From Schaalia sp. JY-X169 (GTDB lineage: Bacteria; Actinomycetota; Actinomycetes; Actinomycetales; Actinomycetaceae), in contig NZ_CP059675.1 of the NCBI RefSeq assembly GCF_014069575.1, positions 868,001-932,000 on the forward strand: a stretch of DNA of 64,000 nt, in the 5' to 3' direction. The notes beneath the pieces were generated by a model. That model had not been told where the DNA came from. It worked only from the letters and a program-made list of their open reading frames with translations, and made no database searches. This document shows, piece after piece, positions 37,959 through 45,388 of this stretch. The position numbers were made by a program, and so were the translations under genes. The stretch's first letter is position 1, and every line of letters starts with the position of its first letter.

Positions 37959-38630
37959 ATGACAAGCCGAACCGATGCCGTCAACCCCACAAGTAAGTCG
38001 GCGGATACCACCACCCGCGCCGCCCCAAAGCGCGTCGCCCCAAAACGCGCCGCCCCAAAGCGCTCCACGCCGACACAAGCCAACCGCGGTCCTGCCGCAG
38101 CCGCAGAGAACCGCGCCGCCATCCTCGGTGCCGCCCGCCGCCTCCTTGCCGAGCAGGGCTACGACATTCCCCTCTCCTTAATCGCCCGCGAAGCAGGGGT
38201 GAGCCAGGGTGTCATGTACCGCCACTTCCGCAGCCGCCTTGAACTTGCACTGGAAGTGTTTGAAGACAACTTCGTAGCAATGGAAGACATTGTTGAGAAT
38301 GGGGGCGAGCACGCCATCTTCCAACTGTGGGACTGGCTGCTTGTCAAAGCCGTTGACGACGTGGGTTTCATTGAAGCCCTCCGCACAGCGCGGGCCGAGG
38401 TCGCCGACTACAACGGCGCAACCCGCTTGCGGTCCCAACTGGGTATCGCATTGGACCGCGCCCGCAAAGCAGGCATAGAAGAGGTCGGCCAACTGCAGGC
38501 CGAAGATCTAGCCCAAGCGTGGCGCATGGCCCACGGCCTAGTCATCACCAGCCGCGATGGCGAAGTGACACCGCAGTGGCTGGGTGAGATTCTCTCACTG
38601 GAGGCTGTGCGCCGCCTCCTCGGCCGCTAG
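37959..38630 (+). CDS. TetR family regulator with basic AAPKR-repeat N-terminal tail
   Basis: About 223 residues from the ATG at 37959. A 45-residue N-terminal tail is rich in Ala, Pro, Lys and Arg and contains three copies of (A/V)APKR encoded by 15-bp repeats. The TetR HTH follows: NRAAILGAARRLLAEQGYDI, then SLIAREAGVSQGVMYRHFRS. There is no Shine-Dalgarno before the ATG and the likely -10 (TATGCT, 37947-37952) is close, so the message may be leaderless. A TTG at 37935 would place the start inside the operator and is rejected. It probably controls the adjacent flavoprotein gene. The 3' end overlaps the next convergent gene by four bases. Confidence 0.88.
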   Translation: MTSRTDAVNPTSKSADTTTRAAPKRVAPKRAAPKRSTPTQANRGPAAAAENRAAILGAARRLLAEQGYDIPLSLIAREAGVSQGVMYRHFRSRLELALEVFEDNFVAMEDIVENGGEHAIFQLWDWLLVKAVDDVGFIEALRTARAEVADYNGATRLRSQLGIALDRARKAGIEEVGQLQAEDLAQAWRMAHGLVITSRDGEVTPQWLGEILSLEAVRRLLGR

Positions 38631-39598
38631 CCCCAGTTAACCCCGCCATCAGTAGAGCGCAGCACCACATCCCCCGCCCACAGCCACACCACACCGCTAC
38701 CGGTGCCAGCCAGAGCCGTCGCCCCAACTGAAGCAGCACTTCCAACGCAAGCGCTGGACTCAACGGCGTGCTCGGGATTGACCCGACTCACAAGTGTTCC
38801 AGCGCAGTCTGCCGCGCCGGTCTGCGCCACCAGGTAGGTGTCACCCGTTGCAGAAAGGGCTTCAGCGCCCGGGAATGCTTCGGACAACGTCCAGTTGGCT
38901 CCAGAATCGGAAGTGGTAGCAATCCGCGTATCAGAGCACAGTACCGATGCCGCAGTTGCACTCAAACTTGCAATCCGCGCCGCCTCGCAAGGCAGCGCCA
39001 CTGCGCCAACCTGGGGTACAAAAGCCGCAGCCGCATTACTGGGATCCAGGTGCCATGTCAGGTCTGCTCCACCTGCCACTGCTTCCCAGTAGTCGCCATA
39101 GCCATAGGATTGTGCCACCACAACCTCAGCGCAGTTTGAGGCGTTCTGTGCCACGACGTTGACGTAACCGTCAGCACCCGTGAGGATCCGATTCGGGGAA
39201 CTCAACCCTGTAGCAGCCCCATCACCGTTGACTGTCCACGTCACTCCACCATCGCCACTGGTCTCTACCGTGAACCCAGCTTCAGGGCATGCGCCGCTGG
39301 TTGCGCGGTACGCCACATCGTTATCTTGCACACCCAAAACCCGACTGAGCGCGGGAACAGTCAGCACCGGCTCGGGAGCGGGAGTAACCTCGTCCTCGCC
39401 CTCTTCTGCGGGGTCCGAGGGCGCACCTTCCGATTGTTGATCATCCTGGGCAGAAGGGCTGTAACCTGGGGTTTCGCCCGCATTGAGGACCTGCCCACGG
39501 ACACTATTGAGTGCCAAGACAGCCAGGATCACCGTCACGATCCCGATCGCCACAACCCCCACAATTGAGGTCCAGTTAACACCCTGTTCGCGGTTCAT
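38627..39598 (-). CDS. Membrane-anchored BNR/sialidase-type beta-propeller protein
   Basis: A 323-residue protein with one N-terminal membrane helix (TSIVGVVAIGIVTVILAVLA, about 10-29), an acidic Pro/Glu linker (about 45-75), and an extracellular domain containing three Asp-box (BNR) motifs: TSGDGGVTWT, TSDSGANWT and STDGGVNWG. Several conserved-looking cysteines are spaced through the domain (for example GACPEAGF, SNCAEVV, ALPCEAA, VLCSDT, ADCAGT, SACVGS). Asp-boxes mark beta-propeller folds but not necessarily sialidases; there is no visible catalytic Arg/Tyr set. A surface or secreted binding role is plausible; function unknown. Confidence 0.75.
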   Translation of the reverse strand: MNREQGVNWTSIVGVVAIGIVTVILAVLALNSVRGQVLNAGETPGYSPSAQDDQQSEGAPSDPAEEGEDEVTPAPEPVLTVPALSRVLGVQDNDVAYRATSGACPEAGFTVETSGDGGVTWTVNGDGAATGLSSPNRILTGADGYVNVVAQNASNCAEVVVAQSYGYGDYWEAVAGGADLTWHLDPSNAAAAFVPQVGAVALPCEAARIASLSATAASVLCSDTRIATTSDSGANWTLSEAFPGAEALSATGDTYLVAQTGAADCAGTLVSRVNPEHAVESSACVGSAASVGATALAGTGSGVVWLWAGDVVLRSTDGGVNWG

Positions 39599-39753
39599 AC
39601 TCAGGCCAGTACCTTCCGTTCGGCGGCTCCACCGATATTAGTACAAGAACCATCCCTTGGGGCCTAGCCGCTCCACATCTATAACGTTGTACTATCTGAT
39701 CAGACAAACGCCGGTGGGAATGTGGGTGATTCTCAATCGGCGCATGTCATCTG
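39599..39753. other. Divergent intergenic region
   Basis: About 155 bases between the BNR protein gene and the pglF-like gene. Both promoters should lie here; no clear boxes or operator seen. Confidence 0.4.
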
Positions 39754-41739
39754 GTGGGGGAACGTGGTAAGTCTTGCCGTTCCCAACTTCACCACCAGAG
39801 GTCTAATGAACGGGGTTGGGAAACGTTGCTGGACTCAGAGCGCACCGCAGTACCTGATAAACCAAGCATTGACGAATCGAGGTTCCGCTACCTTATTCGT
39901 TCCTTCCCATTTGATGCACTTGCATGGGGGGTTTCCTTACCTCTGGCGATGCTGCTGAGGTTTGAGAGCCTGACAAGCGACGTCAGTTGGGGACACATTG
40001 GCTGGGTAATAGCACTTGCCATCGCCTTGCAGCTTTTCTACGGCTGGTTCCTCATGCTGTACCGAGGGCGTCACCTGCGCGGCTCGTTTGAAAATCTGCG
40101 AACCCTGATCTCAGTGACAGCGCTGGTCGGTATCACCATCTGGGTGTTGGATTTGATGTTCCCGGACTTCATCGGTATTCCCCGCACTGTTCCTGTCATC
40201 GCGACAGCCCTGGCAGTCCTCTTCATGGGCGGGATCCGCTACCTAGACAGGTATAACCGCCAGCGCCATTCCAAGCCGGATCCCACAGGGGACCCTGTTC
40301 TTCTTTACGGGGCCGGTCAAGTGGGGGATCACCTAGCACGGCAGATGATGACCGATTCAAATGGGTCGATTCGTCCGGTTGCCTTCCTTGATGATGACAT
40401 CCGCAAGAAGCACCTCGTACTGCAAGGCGTTCCGGTGGCCGGGACACTGTACGATCTGCCTGACGTGGCAGAGGCAACGGGTGCGACAACCCTCATTGTT
40501 GCGATGGGCGACCCGGGCACAGACGTCCTCAAGAAGGTTGAAGAGGCCGCGACACCACTGGGCATCAAAGTCCAGGTCACGCCCTCGATGGCTCACATGC
40601 TGGGTGAGGGAATTAGTTCCCATGACCTGCGCGACCTAAAGATTGAAGACCTTCTGGGCCGCGACCAGGTTGATACTGACGTTTCTCAGATTGCCGGCTA
40701 CCTCAACGGGAAGACAGTGCTGGTTACCGGCGCTGGCGGCTCCATTGGCCAGCAGTTGTGTGTTGAGATCAATAAGCACGGCCCCGCCGAACTGATCCTT
40801 CTTGACCGTGATGAGACGGGCCTGCAAGCAACTGAGATCAACATTCGTGGCAACGGTCTACTTGATACGGACGAGGTCGTTCTGGCCGACATTCGCGACA
40901 GCGAAACCCTGACCTCTATCTTCCAAGACCGCAAGCCCGACGTCGTCTTCCACGCCGCAGCCCTGAAGCACCTGCCAATGCTGGAGCAGTACCCCAGCGA
41001 AGCCTGGCAAACAAACGTCCTTGGCACGCTCAACGTGATCCGCGCTTGCGAAGCCGCGGGCGTTGAGACTCTGATCAACATCTCCACTGACAAGGCTGCC
41101 AACCCAACCTCGGTGTTGGGCTTGTCGAAGCGTGTCGCTGAACGCCTTGTGTCATGGCATGGCGGCCAGTCCAACCGCCGCTACCTGTCGGTTCGCTTCG
41201 GCAACGTCATTGGTAGCCGCGGTTCCATGCTTCCCACCTTCCGCAGCCTCATTGAAGCCGGTAAGCCGGTTACCGTCACGCACCCGGACGCCACCCGCTA
41301 CTTCATGACCATCCCCGAAGCCTGCCAACTGGTCCTTCAAGCCGGCGCCATCGGTCGCATTGGTGAGGTACTGATCCTTGACATGGGTGAACCCGTCAGC
41401 ATTCTTGACGTCGCCAACAAGATGATTGCCATGTCCGGCAAGAACCTAGAGGTGCGTTTCACGGGCTTGCGTGAGGGCGAAAAACTCCACGAAGAACTGC
41501 ACAGCGACTTTGAGGTCGAGGTCGCACCCCTGCACCCCAAGATCAGCCACGCCCCAGTCCTTGGCCTGTGCCCCACAGACCTCGACAAGGACGCCTGGAA
41601 CGACATGGTCGCCTACGACGCAAACCAGCGCTCACAAGAAGCACATCGCATCGAGCTGGAGTCGATGGCCGCCGTTGAAGAGGCTAAGGACGCATTTGAC
41701 GCTGAGCACGTGGACGCAGGTAAGGGCGTGCAGGTCTAG
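39754..41739 (+). CDS. pglF: Nucleoside-diphosphate-sugar 4,6-dehydratase, PglF/WbpM/CapD type
   Basis: A protein of up to 661 residues. Four N-terminal membrane helices (about 50-150) and a CoA-binding-like Rossmann domain (LLYGAGQVGDHLARQM, about 185-200) precede the catalytic short-chain-dehydrogenase domain (from about 323). That domain has the NAD motif LVTGAGGSIGQQLC and the family signature NISTDKAANPTSVLGLSKRV, in which the usual Tyr of the catalytic triad is replaced by Met or another residue, as in WbpM/PglF. The enzyme converts UDP-GlcNAc to the 4-keto-6-deoxy sugar, the first step to UDP-bacillosamine. The start is uncertain: GTG at 39754 is the longest, a TTG at 39826 is also possible, and neither has a clear ribosome binding site. 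Confidence 0.88.
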   Translation: MGERGKSCRSQLHHQRSNERGWETLLDSERTAVPDKPSIDESRFRYLIRSFPFDALAWGVSLPLAMLLRFESLTSDVSWGHIGWVIALAIALQLFYGWFLMLYRGRHLRGSFENLRTLISVTALVGITIWVLDLMFPDFIGIPRTVPVIATALAVLFMGGIRYLDRYNRQRHSKPDPTGDPVLLYGAGQVGDHLARQMMTDSNGSIRPVAFLDDDIRKKHLVLQGVPVAGTLYDLPDVAEATGATTLIVAMGDPGTDVLKKVEEAATPLGIKVQVTPSMAHMLGEGISSHDLRDLKIEDLLGRDQVDTDVSQIAGYLNGKTVLVTGAGGSIGQQLCVEINKHGPAELILLDRDETGLQATEINIRGNGLLDTDEVVLADIRDSETLTSIFQDRKPDVVFHAAALKHLPMLEQYPSEAWQTNVLGTLNVIRACEAAGVETLINISTDKAANPTSVLGLSKRVAERLVSWHGGQSNRRYLSVRFGNVIGSRGSMLPTFRSLIEAGKPVTVTHPDATRYFMTIPEACQLVLQAGAIGRIGEVLILDMGEPVSILDVANKMIAMSGKNLEVRFTGLREGEKLHEELHSDFEVEVAPLHPKISHAPVLGLCPTDLDKDAWNDMVAYDANQRSQEAHRIELESMAAVEEAKDAFDAEHVDAGKGVQV

Positions 41740-42242
41740 TTTTCGGTTGACGAATGGCGTTCCCTCTTGCTCTGCTTTCTTGCTGTGAGGATCCCAAACT
41801 CAATGGCCGTGATCTCATCCAAAGTGGGGAGAGCCTCTTCGAGGTCCAAGCCCCTGTACTGTTCCACCCAGTCAACAATCTGGGTCCAGACCCACAGCTG
41901 CTTGCCCTGACCGTCAAGGTTGGCTTGGCCTATTGGAAACGATTGCAAGTGAGTCCATTTTCTAACCGCTTCCCGCGAGACGCCAATTCTCTGTGCGATC
42001 TGCGAGCTTCCGACGAGGTCGCGGTCCACATCTAAGAATGTGGCCGCGGGGAGCCTCTCTTGCAGCTCGCGCACGAGGCCTACCGCCTGTTCAACAACTT
42101 CTCCGTGCTCAACAAAAATCGACAGCCTACAAACAGGTTCAGAACCGGTAACAAGAAACGCTCCCAGCGTTTCTGTAAGAACGTCTTCAATGGCTTCGTT
42201 GTCGATCTCTAGATCGAGCACCCTTATAGGAATCTCAGTCAT
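41736..42242 (-). CDS. Helix-turn-helix protein of unknown function
   Basis: A 168-residue protein. The middle contains an HTH stretch, VGSSQIAQRIGVSREAVRKW (about 86-105), followed by an aromatic-rich strand resembling a wing. The first 80 residues resemble no family I know. ATG start with a strong GAGGAGAAGAG upstream. Its 3' end overlaps the convergent pglF-like gene by four bases. Probably a DNA-binding regulator; it sits beside the TA-chaperone-type genes but has no clear link to them. Confidence 0.65.
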   Translation of the reverse strand: MTEIPIRVLDLEIDNEAIEDVLTETLGAFLVTGSEPVCRLSIFVEHGEVVEQAVGLVRELQERLPAATFLDVDRDLVGSSQIAQRIGVSREAVRKWTHLQSFPIGQANLDGQGKQLWVWTQIVDWVEQYRGLDLEEALPTLDEITAIEFGILTARKQSKRERHSSTEN

Positions 42243-42351
42243 TTCTCTTCTCCTCGGCTACAGATGAGTCACCCGCCAGGCGAGCAAGACGGCTTAGTGA
42301 ACCCTGCTGCTTAAGCCACGAATCTAGCAGTGACACCAACAACCGCAGCAC
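42235..42351 (-). CDS. Possible small leader ORF upstream of the HTH gene
   Basis: A frame open from 42396 and ending at a TGA at 42235-42237 overlaps the first eight bases of the HTH gene. From the GTG at 42351 it would give about 38 residues, mostly Leu-rich then charged (ending in AEEKRND). GAAGAGA stands just upstream of that GTG. Could be a translationally coupled small gene or chance. Confidence 0.25.
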   Translation of the reverse strand: MLRLLVSLLDSWLKQQGSLSRLARLAGDSSVAEEKRND

Positions 42352-42396
42352 AGGTCTCTTCGCCAAGCACGTCGCGGTTCCATTGCGCGCAGTCCA

Positions 42397-42604
42397 TCAA
42401 TCACCATCCATCAACACTGACCACAAGTGCAGGTCCCAGGAGAACGCGTCCGGGACACATAACACTGAGTTACATGCGTACGCGGACCTGCGTGATTCTG
42501 GGTGTGTTAGAGCAGCGGGAAACCTGTGCACATTTCCACGGTGATTCTAGAGTTCCCCCATCATGCGCCCAGGTTTCGAATGGCGCAATGTCCGATGAAC
42601 TACT
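42397..42604. other. Intergenic region, nothing recognised
   Basis: About 210 bases after the SecB-like gene's 3' end and before the HTH gene's upstream region. No gene, repeat or terminator that I can support. Confidence 0.4.
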
Positions 42605-43066
42605 TTAGTCCGCCTCCTCGGCGCTAACCCAGTCCACGCGTGGCAGCAAGAGCGGCAGCAGGACCTCGCCGTTCAGGACCCGCCGTGAGAGGTCCATGAT
42701 TTCTTGGCGTACGAACGGGTACAGGATCCTGATTCCGCATTCTGCGCCGTACTGTTCGATCAGCTCAGTAGAGAGTTCCTTTGCTGACCAACCAGGAGCA
42801 TGGAAACGGGCTTGCACGGTTAGTTCAAGCTCTCCCTGCGGGAGCCCAACAAGTTCACCTGTGACTTCAATGGCAAAGTGCCCAGGATCCTCACCTTTTC
42901 CAACGCGCCAAGACACTGTTATATCGAATGCCCCGTCCCCATGAGGATCGTTCTCTTGTAATTCTTGGTCGTCGATGTATCTGGAGGCTTTCACCGTCAT
43001 GGTTCTTATACTGATAAGTTCTGCTTCCGACTCCAGTGAGGCAAACAGACTCGTTCTGGCGCTCAC
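42605..43066 (-). CDS. SecB-like chaperone of a toxin-antitoxin-chaperone (TAC) type module
   Basis: About 153 residues. The C-terminal third carries the SecB hallmark: LYPFVRQEIMDLSRRVLNGE followed by LLPLLLPRVDWV, compared with the PFARE-I-dL-trggfPPl.L-PinF pattern of SecB. The preceding part is a run of beta strands as expected. I chose the GTG at 43066, which overlaps the antitoxin stop by four bases (GTGA), over the GTG at 43102. In Mycobacterium tuberculosis the SecB-like Rv1957 stabilises the HigA1 antitoxin and is encoded right after higB1-higA1. The same antitoxin-then-SecB order is present here. SecB-like genes are rare in actinobacteria outside such modules. Confidence 0.72.
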   Translation of the reverse strand: MSARTSLFASLESEAELISIRTMTVKASRYIDDQELQENDPHGDGAFDITVSWRVGKGEDPGHFAIEVTGELVGLPQGELELTVQARFHAPGWSAKELSTELIEQYGAECGIRILYPFVRQEIMDLSRRVLNGEVLLPLLLPRVDWVSAEEAD

Positions 43067-43440
43067 GCGCCGACTCTCTTCAGTTGGGGCGTCGCCTTCC
43101 ACGAGGGTCTCCTTACGATGGGCTGCACCTTGAGCCGTTGGTGGATCACTTCATCACTCCATAAGCCGCAAACGTCGCACTCAACAGAGGTGTTTATCCT
43201 CGCGCCGACTGCCACTGCATAGCGGAGCAAGGTCGACAGCGTCGGATTCGAGTCGTACCGCTCAAGAGTGGCCACCATTGGCTGGGTGACACCCATGCGC
43301 TCCGCCACTTGCAGTTGGCTTAGGTCTTGCCTCTTGCGCACCTGGACAAGTGAAGACAGCATCTGAAGTTGATCGTGGCGAATATGCGCAGCTCGTCGTT
43401 CGATGGATTCTGCGTCTTCGATGTTGTCCTGATCGTTCAT
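43063..43440 (-). CDS. XRE/HigA-type antitoxin
   Basis: A 125-residue protein. An XRE helix-turn-helix occupies about residues 34-88 (RKRQDLSQLQVAERMGVTQP then MVATLERYDSNPTLSTLLRY). A C-terminal extension of about 35 residues (DEVIHQRLKVQPIVRRPSWK) would be the chaperone-addiction tail expected in TAC systems; that reading is inference. TATAAG lies 10-15 bases before the ATG, so the message may be nearly leaderless, starting between this gene and the upstream one. Confidence 0.78.
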   Translation of the reverse strand: MNDQDNIEDAESIERRAAHIRHDQLQMLSSLVQVRKRQDLSQLQVAERMGVTQPMVATLERYDSNPTLSTLLRYAVAVGARINTSVECDVCGLWSDEVIHQRLKVQPIVRRPSWKATPQLKRVGA

Positions 43441-43477
43441 AAACTAAACCTTATACTTCATTTGCACTAGCCACTTC

Positions 43478-43996
43478 CTATTTCTGAGAATGTGGCTGGT
43501 CTGTAATGAGCGCGGTGAATGCTCTGGAGGCCAGATCTATCTCGTGGTTCTGGGCGGCGCGTATTTCATCGGGAGAGCCTGCGGTGTCTTTCTCAAATGC
43601 TCTTAGCCCAAGTGCTTCATTCGGCCTGATGCTAGCCTCAATCTCCAGCAGGCGCACGGGAACCGTAAGCCGTCGTTGCACCCCCGCGTGCATTTCCAGT
43701 ACAACAATGTCGTTCCAACGGAACTCGAACATTCGCCCTGGCGTTGGGCGAACAATCCTCCTGACCTCATCTGGGTCTTCCAGGGCTCCGATTTCGGCGC
43801 GCTCAAGGATTGCGCGGAAGACGCCTCTGGCAGTGCCGACCATGTAGGGATTGCGTAGACGACCTTCTTTTCCAAAGACGGCCTCTTCGAGAGAGTCCAA
43901 CGCTTCATCAATTGCGCGCGAAGTGTGGTCATAGCGGCGCCAGTGAAACGTGACTGTGGTTCCGCTCGCACAGTATGAGGAATGTCCAGGAAGCAT
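43478..43996 (-). CDS. Hypothetical protein, candidate toxin of the TAC-type module
   Basis: About 172 residues from the ATG at 43996. I do not recognise the family. It lies immediately upstream of the XRE antitoxin and SecB-like genes in the place where HigB would stand, but I do not see a convincing RelE/HigB pattern. Notable segments are EEAVFGKEGRLRNPYMVGTA and GRMFEFRWNDIVVLEMHAGV. The first 20 residues may not be coding: another frame is open across the same DNA. A separate promoter for the antitoxin means this gene need not belong to the module. Confidence 0.5.
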   Translation of the reverse strand: MLPGHSSYCASGTTVTFHWRRYDHTSRAIDEALDSLEEAVFGKEGRLRNPYMVGTARGVFRAILERAEIGALEDPDEVRRIVRPTPGRMFEFRWNDIVVLEMHAGVQRRLTVPVRLLEIEASIRPNEALGLRAFEKDTAGSPDEIRAAQNHEIDLASRAFTALITDQPHSQK

Positions 43997-44117
43997 ATCT
44001 CGATGGTAAGTCGACGTTCCGACATTTTGGCTTCGGATGCCACAGGGCTCTGTGGAGCTCCCTAGTCTCTCCCGGTAGCGGAAGCTACGCCGCGGTATTC
44101 GCAGCTGAGGACCACTG

Positions 44118-44774
44118 TTATGTCGCCCAGCGGGCAGGTATTCCTACTGCGGTCTTGCCCGACGGGACGTCCTTGGTCACGCATGCGTTTGCACCGATCG
44201 TGCAGCCGGTGCCCACAAACAGACCCTGCAGGATAACCGCGCCAGCCCCGACCAGTGTGGTTGGTCCGACGTACACTTCGCCAGAGACAATGGCACCCGG
44301 GTTGATAGATGTGAACTCCGCAAGGTGGGTATCGTGCCCGATTGTTGCATTCGGATTTACGTGCACGTGCCTGTCGAGTTGCACGTTGGTAGAGATCTGG
44401 GCTCCTGAACACACGATCACGCCGGGTTCCACTATGTTGTCTGATCCGACTACCGCCTGAGGGTGGATCACTCCTTGTGCGTGGAGCCCCTCACGGTCTA
44501 ACCGCTCAGCTATTTGCTTCTTCACCCGCGGGGAACCGATACCAAGCACGTAGGCTTCTGCTGGCCTGTTTGCGATAAGGAAGTCCAACCCGCCAAGCAC
44601 CTCGTAATGACGGCTCCGCAGTCGATCAATGTTGATCGTTGATGGGTTGTCATCGATGATGCCCATAACGTTCAAATGATCCTCGGGCCTTATGCACACG
44701 CGGTTGTGTGCTTCGATCACATCGAGGGTTTCCCGGCCGAAACCGCCAGCTCCAACAACGACAACATCGGTCAT
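44118..44774 (-). CDS. pglD: PglD-type sugar N-acetyltransferase
   Basis: A 218-residue acetyltransferase of the NeuD/PglD family. An N-terminal Rossmann-like UDP-sugar-binding domain (TDVVVVGAGGFGRETLDVIE) is followed by a left-handed beta-helix of hexapeptide repeats (about 105-205), including the family histidine in ATIGHDTHLAEF and the end motif KDVPSGKTAVGIPAR. It would acetylate the 4-amino group of UDP-4-amino-sugar to give UDP-diacetylbacillosamine. ATG overlaps the pglC stop by four bases. Confidence 0.87.
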   Translation of the reverse strand: MTDVVVVGAGGFGRETLDVIEAHNRVCIRPEDHLNVMGIIDDNPSTINIDRLRSRHYEVLGGLDFLIANRPAEAYVLGIGSPRVKKQIAERLDREGLHAQGVIHPQAVVGSDNIVEPGVIVCSGAQISTNVQLDRHVHVNPNATIGHDTHLAEFTSINPGAIVSGEVYVGPTTLVGAGAVILQGLFVGTGCTIGANACVTKDVPSGKTAVGIPARWAT

Positions 44775-45388
44775 TTCGCACCTTCGAACCGATGGATCGT
44801 GGCTTGACCGGGGTAAGAGATACCTTCCCGGCGTAAGACTGTCAGCAGTGTTTGCAGCAAGATTCTCGCATCTGCGCCCAGGGAGCGGTTGTCAACATAT
44901 TCGACATCGAGGGCGAATGTCTCTTCCCATTCCAAGCCATTGCGCCCGCTAGCCTGGGCAAGGCCCGTGATACCGGGCCGTACTAGGTGTCGACGACGTT
45001 GCTCATCGGTGTAAAGCGCAAGGTACTCGACCAACAGGGGTCGGGGGCCAACCAAGCTCATGTCGCCCTTCAGAACGTTCCACAGGGAGGGGAGCTCATC
45101 GAGGCTTGATGAACGGAGCAGCTTGCCAAACTTTGTTAGGCGGTCCGCGTCTGTAATCAGACCCTTCTCCAGGTCCACATCACGCATACTGCGGAACTTG
45201 TAGAGGGTGAAGATCTTCTCGTCTTTCCCGGGCCGCTCCTGCTTGAACAGGACAGGGGAACCGAGGTTCTGTCGCACTGCCACAGCCGTGACCGCCATAA
45301 TGGGGGCCGCAACAATCAGGCCAACGCTTGCGGCTGCGACATCCAGGAGCCTCTTGGTCGGAGCGTAGAAGCGTGATGGCTCAGCCAC
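44771..45388 (-). CDS. pglC: PglC-type phosphoglycosyl transferase
   Basis: About 205 residues. A single N-terminal re-entrant membrane helix (KRLLDVAAASVGLIVAAPIM) is followed by the bacterial sugar transferase domain: GSPVLFKQERPGKDEKIFTL, YKFRSMRD, the catalytic Asp-Glu in SSLDELPSLWNVLKGDMSLV and GPRPLL, then RPGITGLAQASGRN. It transfers a sugar phosphate from UDP-diNAcBac-type donors to polyprenol phosphate, starting glycan assembly. I prefer the GTG at 45388 (five bases after GAAGAG) to the GTG at 45394. It overlaps the aminotransferase gene by eight bases. Confidence 0.9.
   Translation of the reverse strand: MAEPSRFYAPTKRLLDVAAASVGLIVAAPIMAVTAVAVRQNLGSPVLFKQERPGKDEKIFTLYKFRSMRDVDLEKGLITDADRLTKFGKLLRSSSLDELPSLWNVLKGDMSLVGPRPLLVEYLALYTDEQRRRHLVRPGITGLAQASGRNGLEWEETFALDVEYVDNRSLGADARILLQTLLTVLRREGISYPGQATIHRFEGAK

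Noticed and set aside
38627-39598. Sialidase call for the Asp-box protein
   Set aside because: Asp-boxes are structural; the catalytic Arg triad and Tyr/Glu pair of sialidases are not visible.
43603-44043. Alternative frame beginning SERRLTIEICFLDIPHTVR over the candidate toxin gene
   Set aside because: Its first 30 residues look protein-like, but beyond them the frame at 43478-43996 has the better composition and correct position; a frameshift between the two cannot be excluded.
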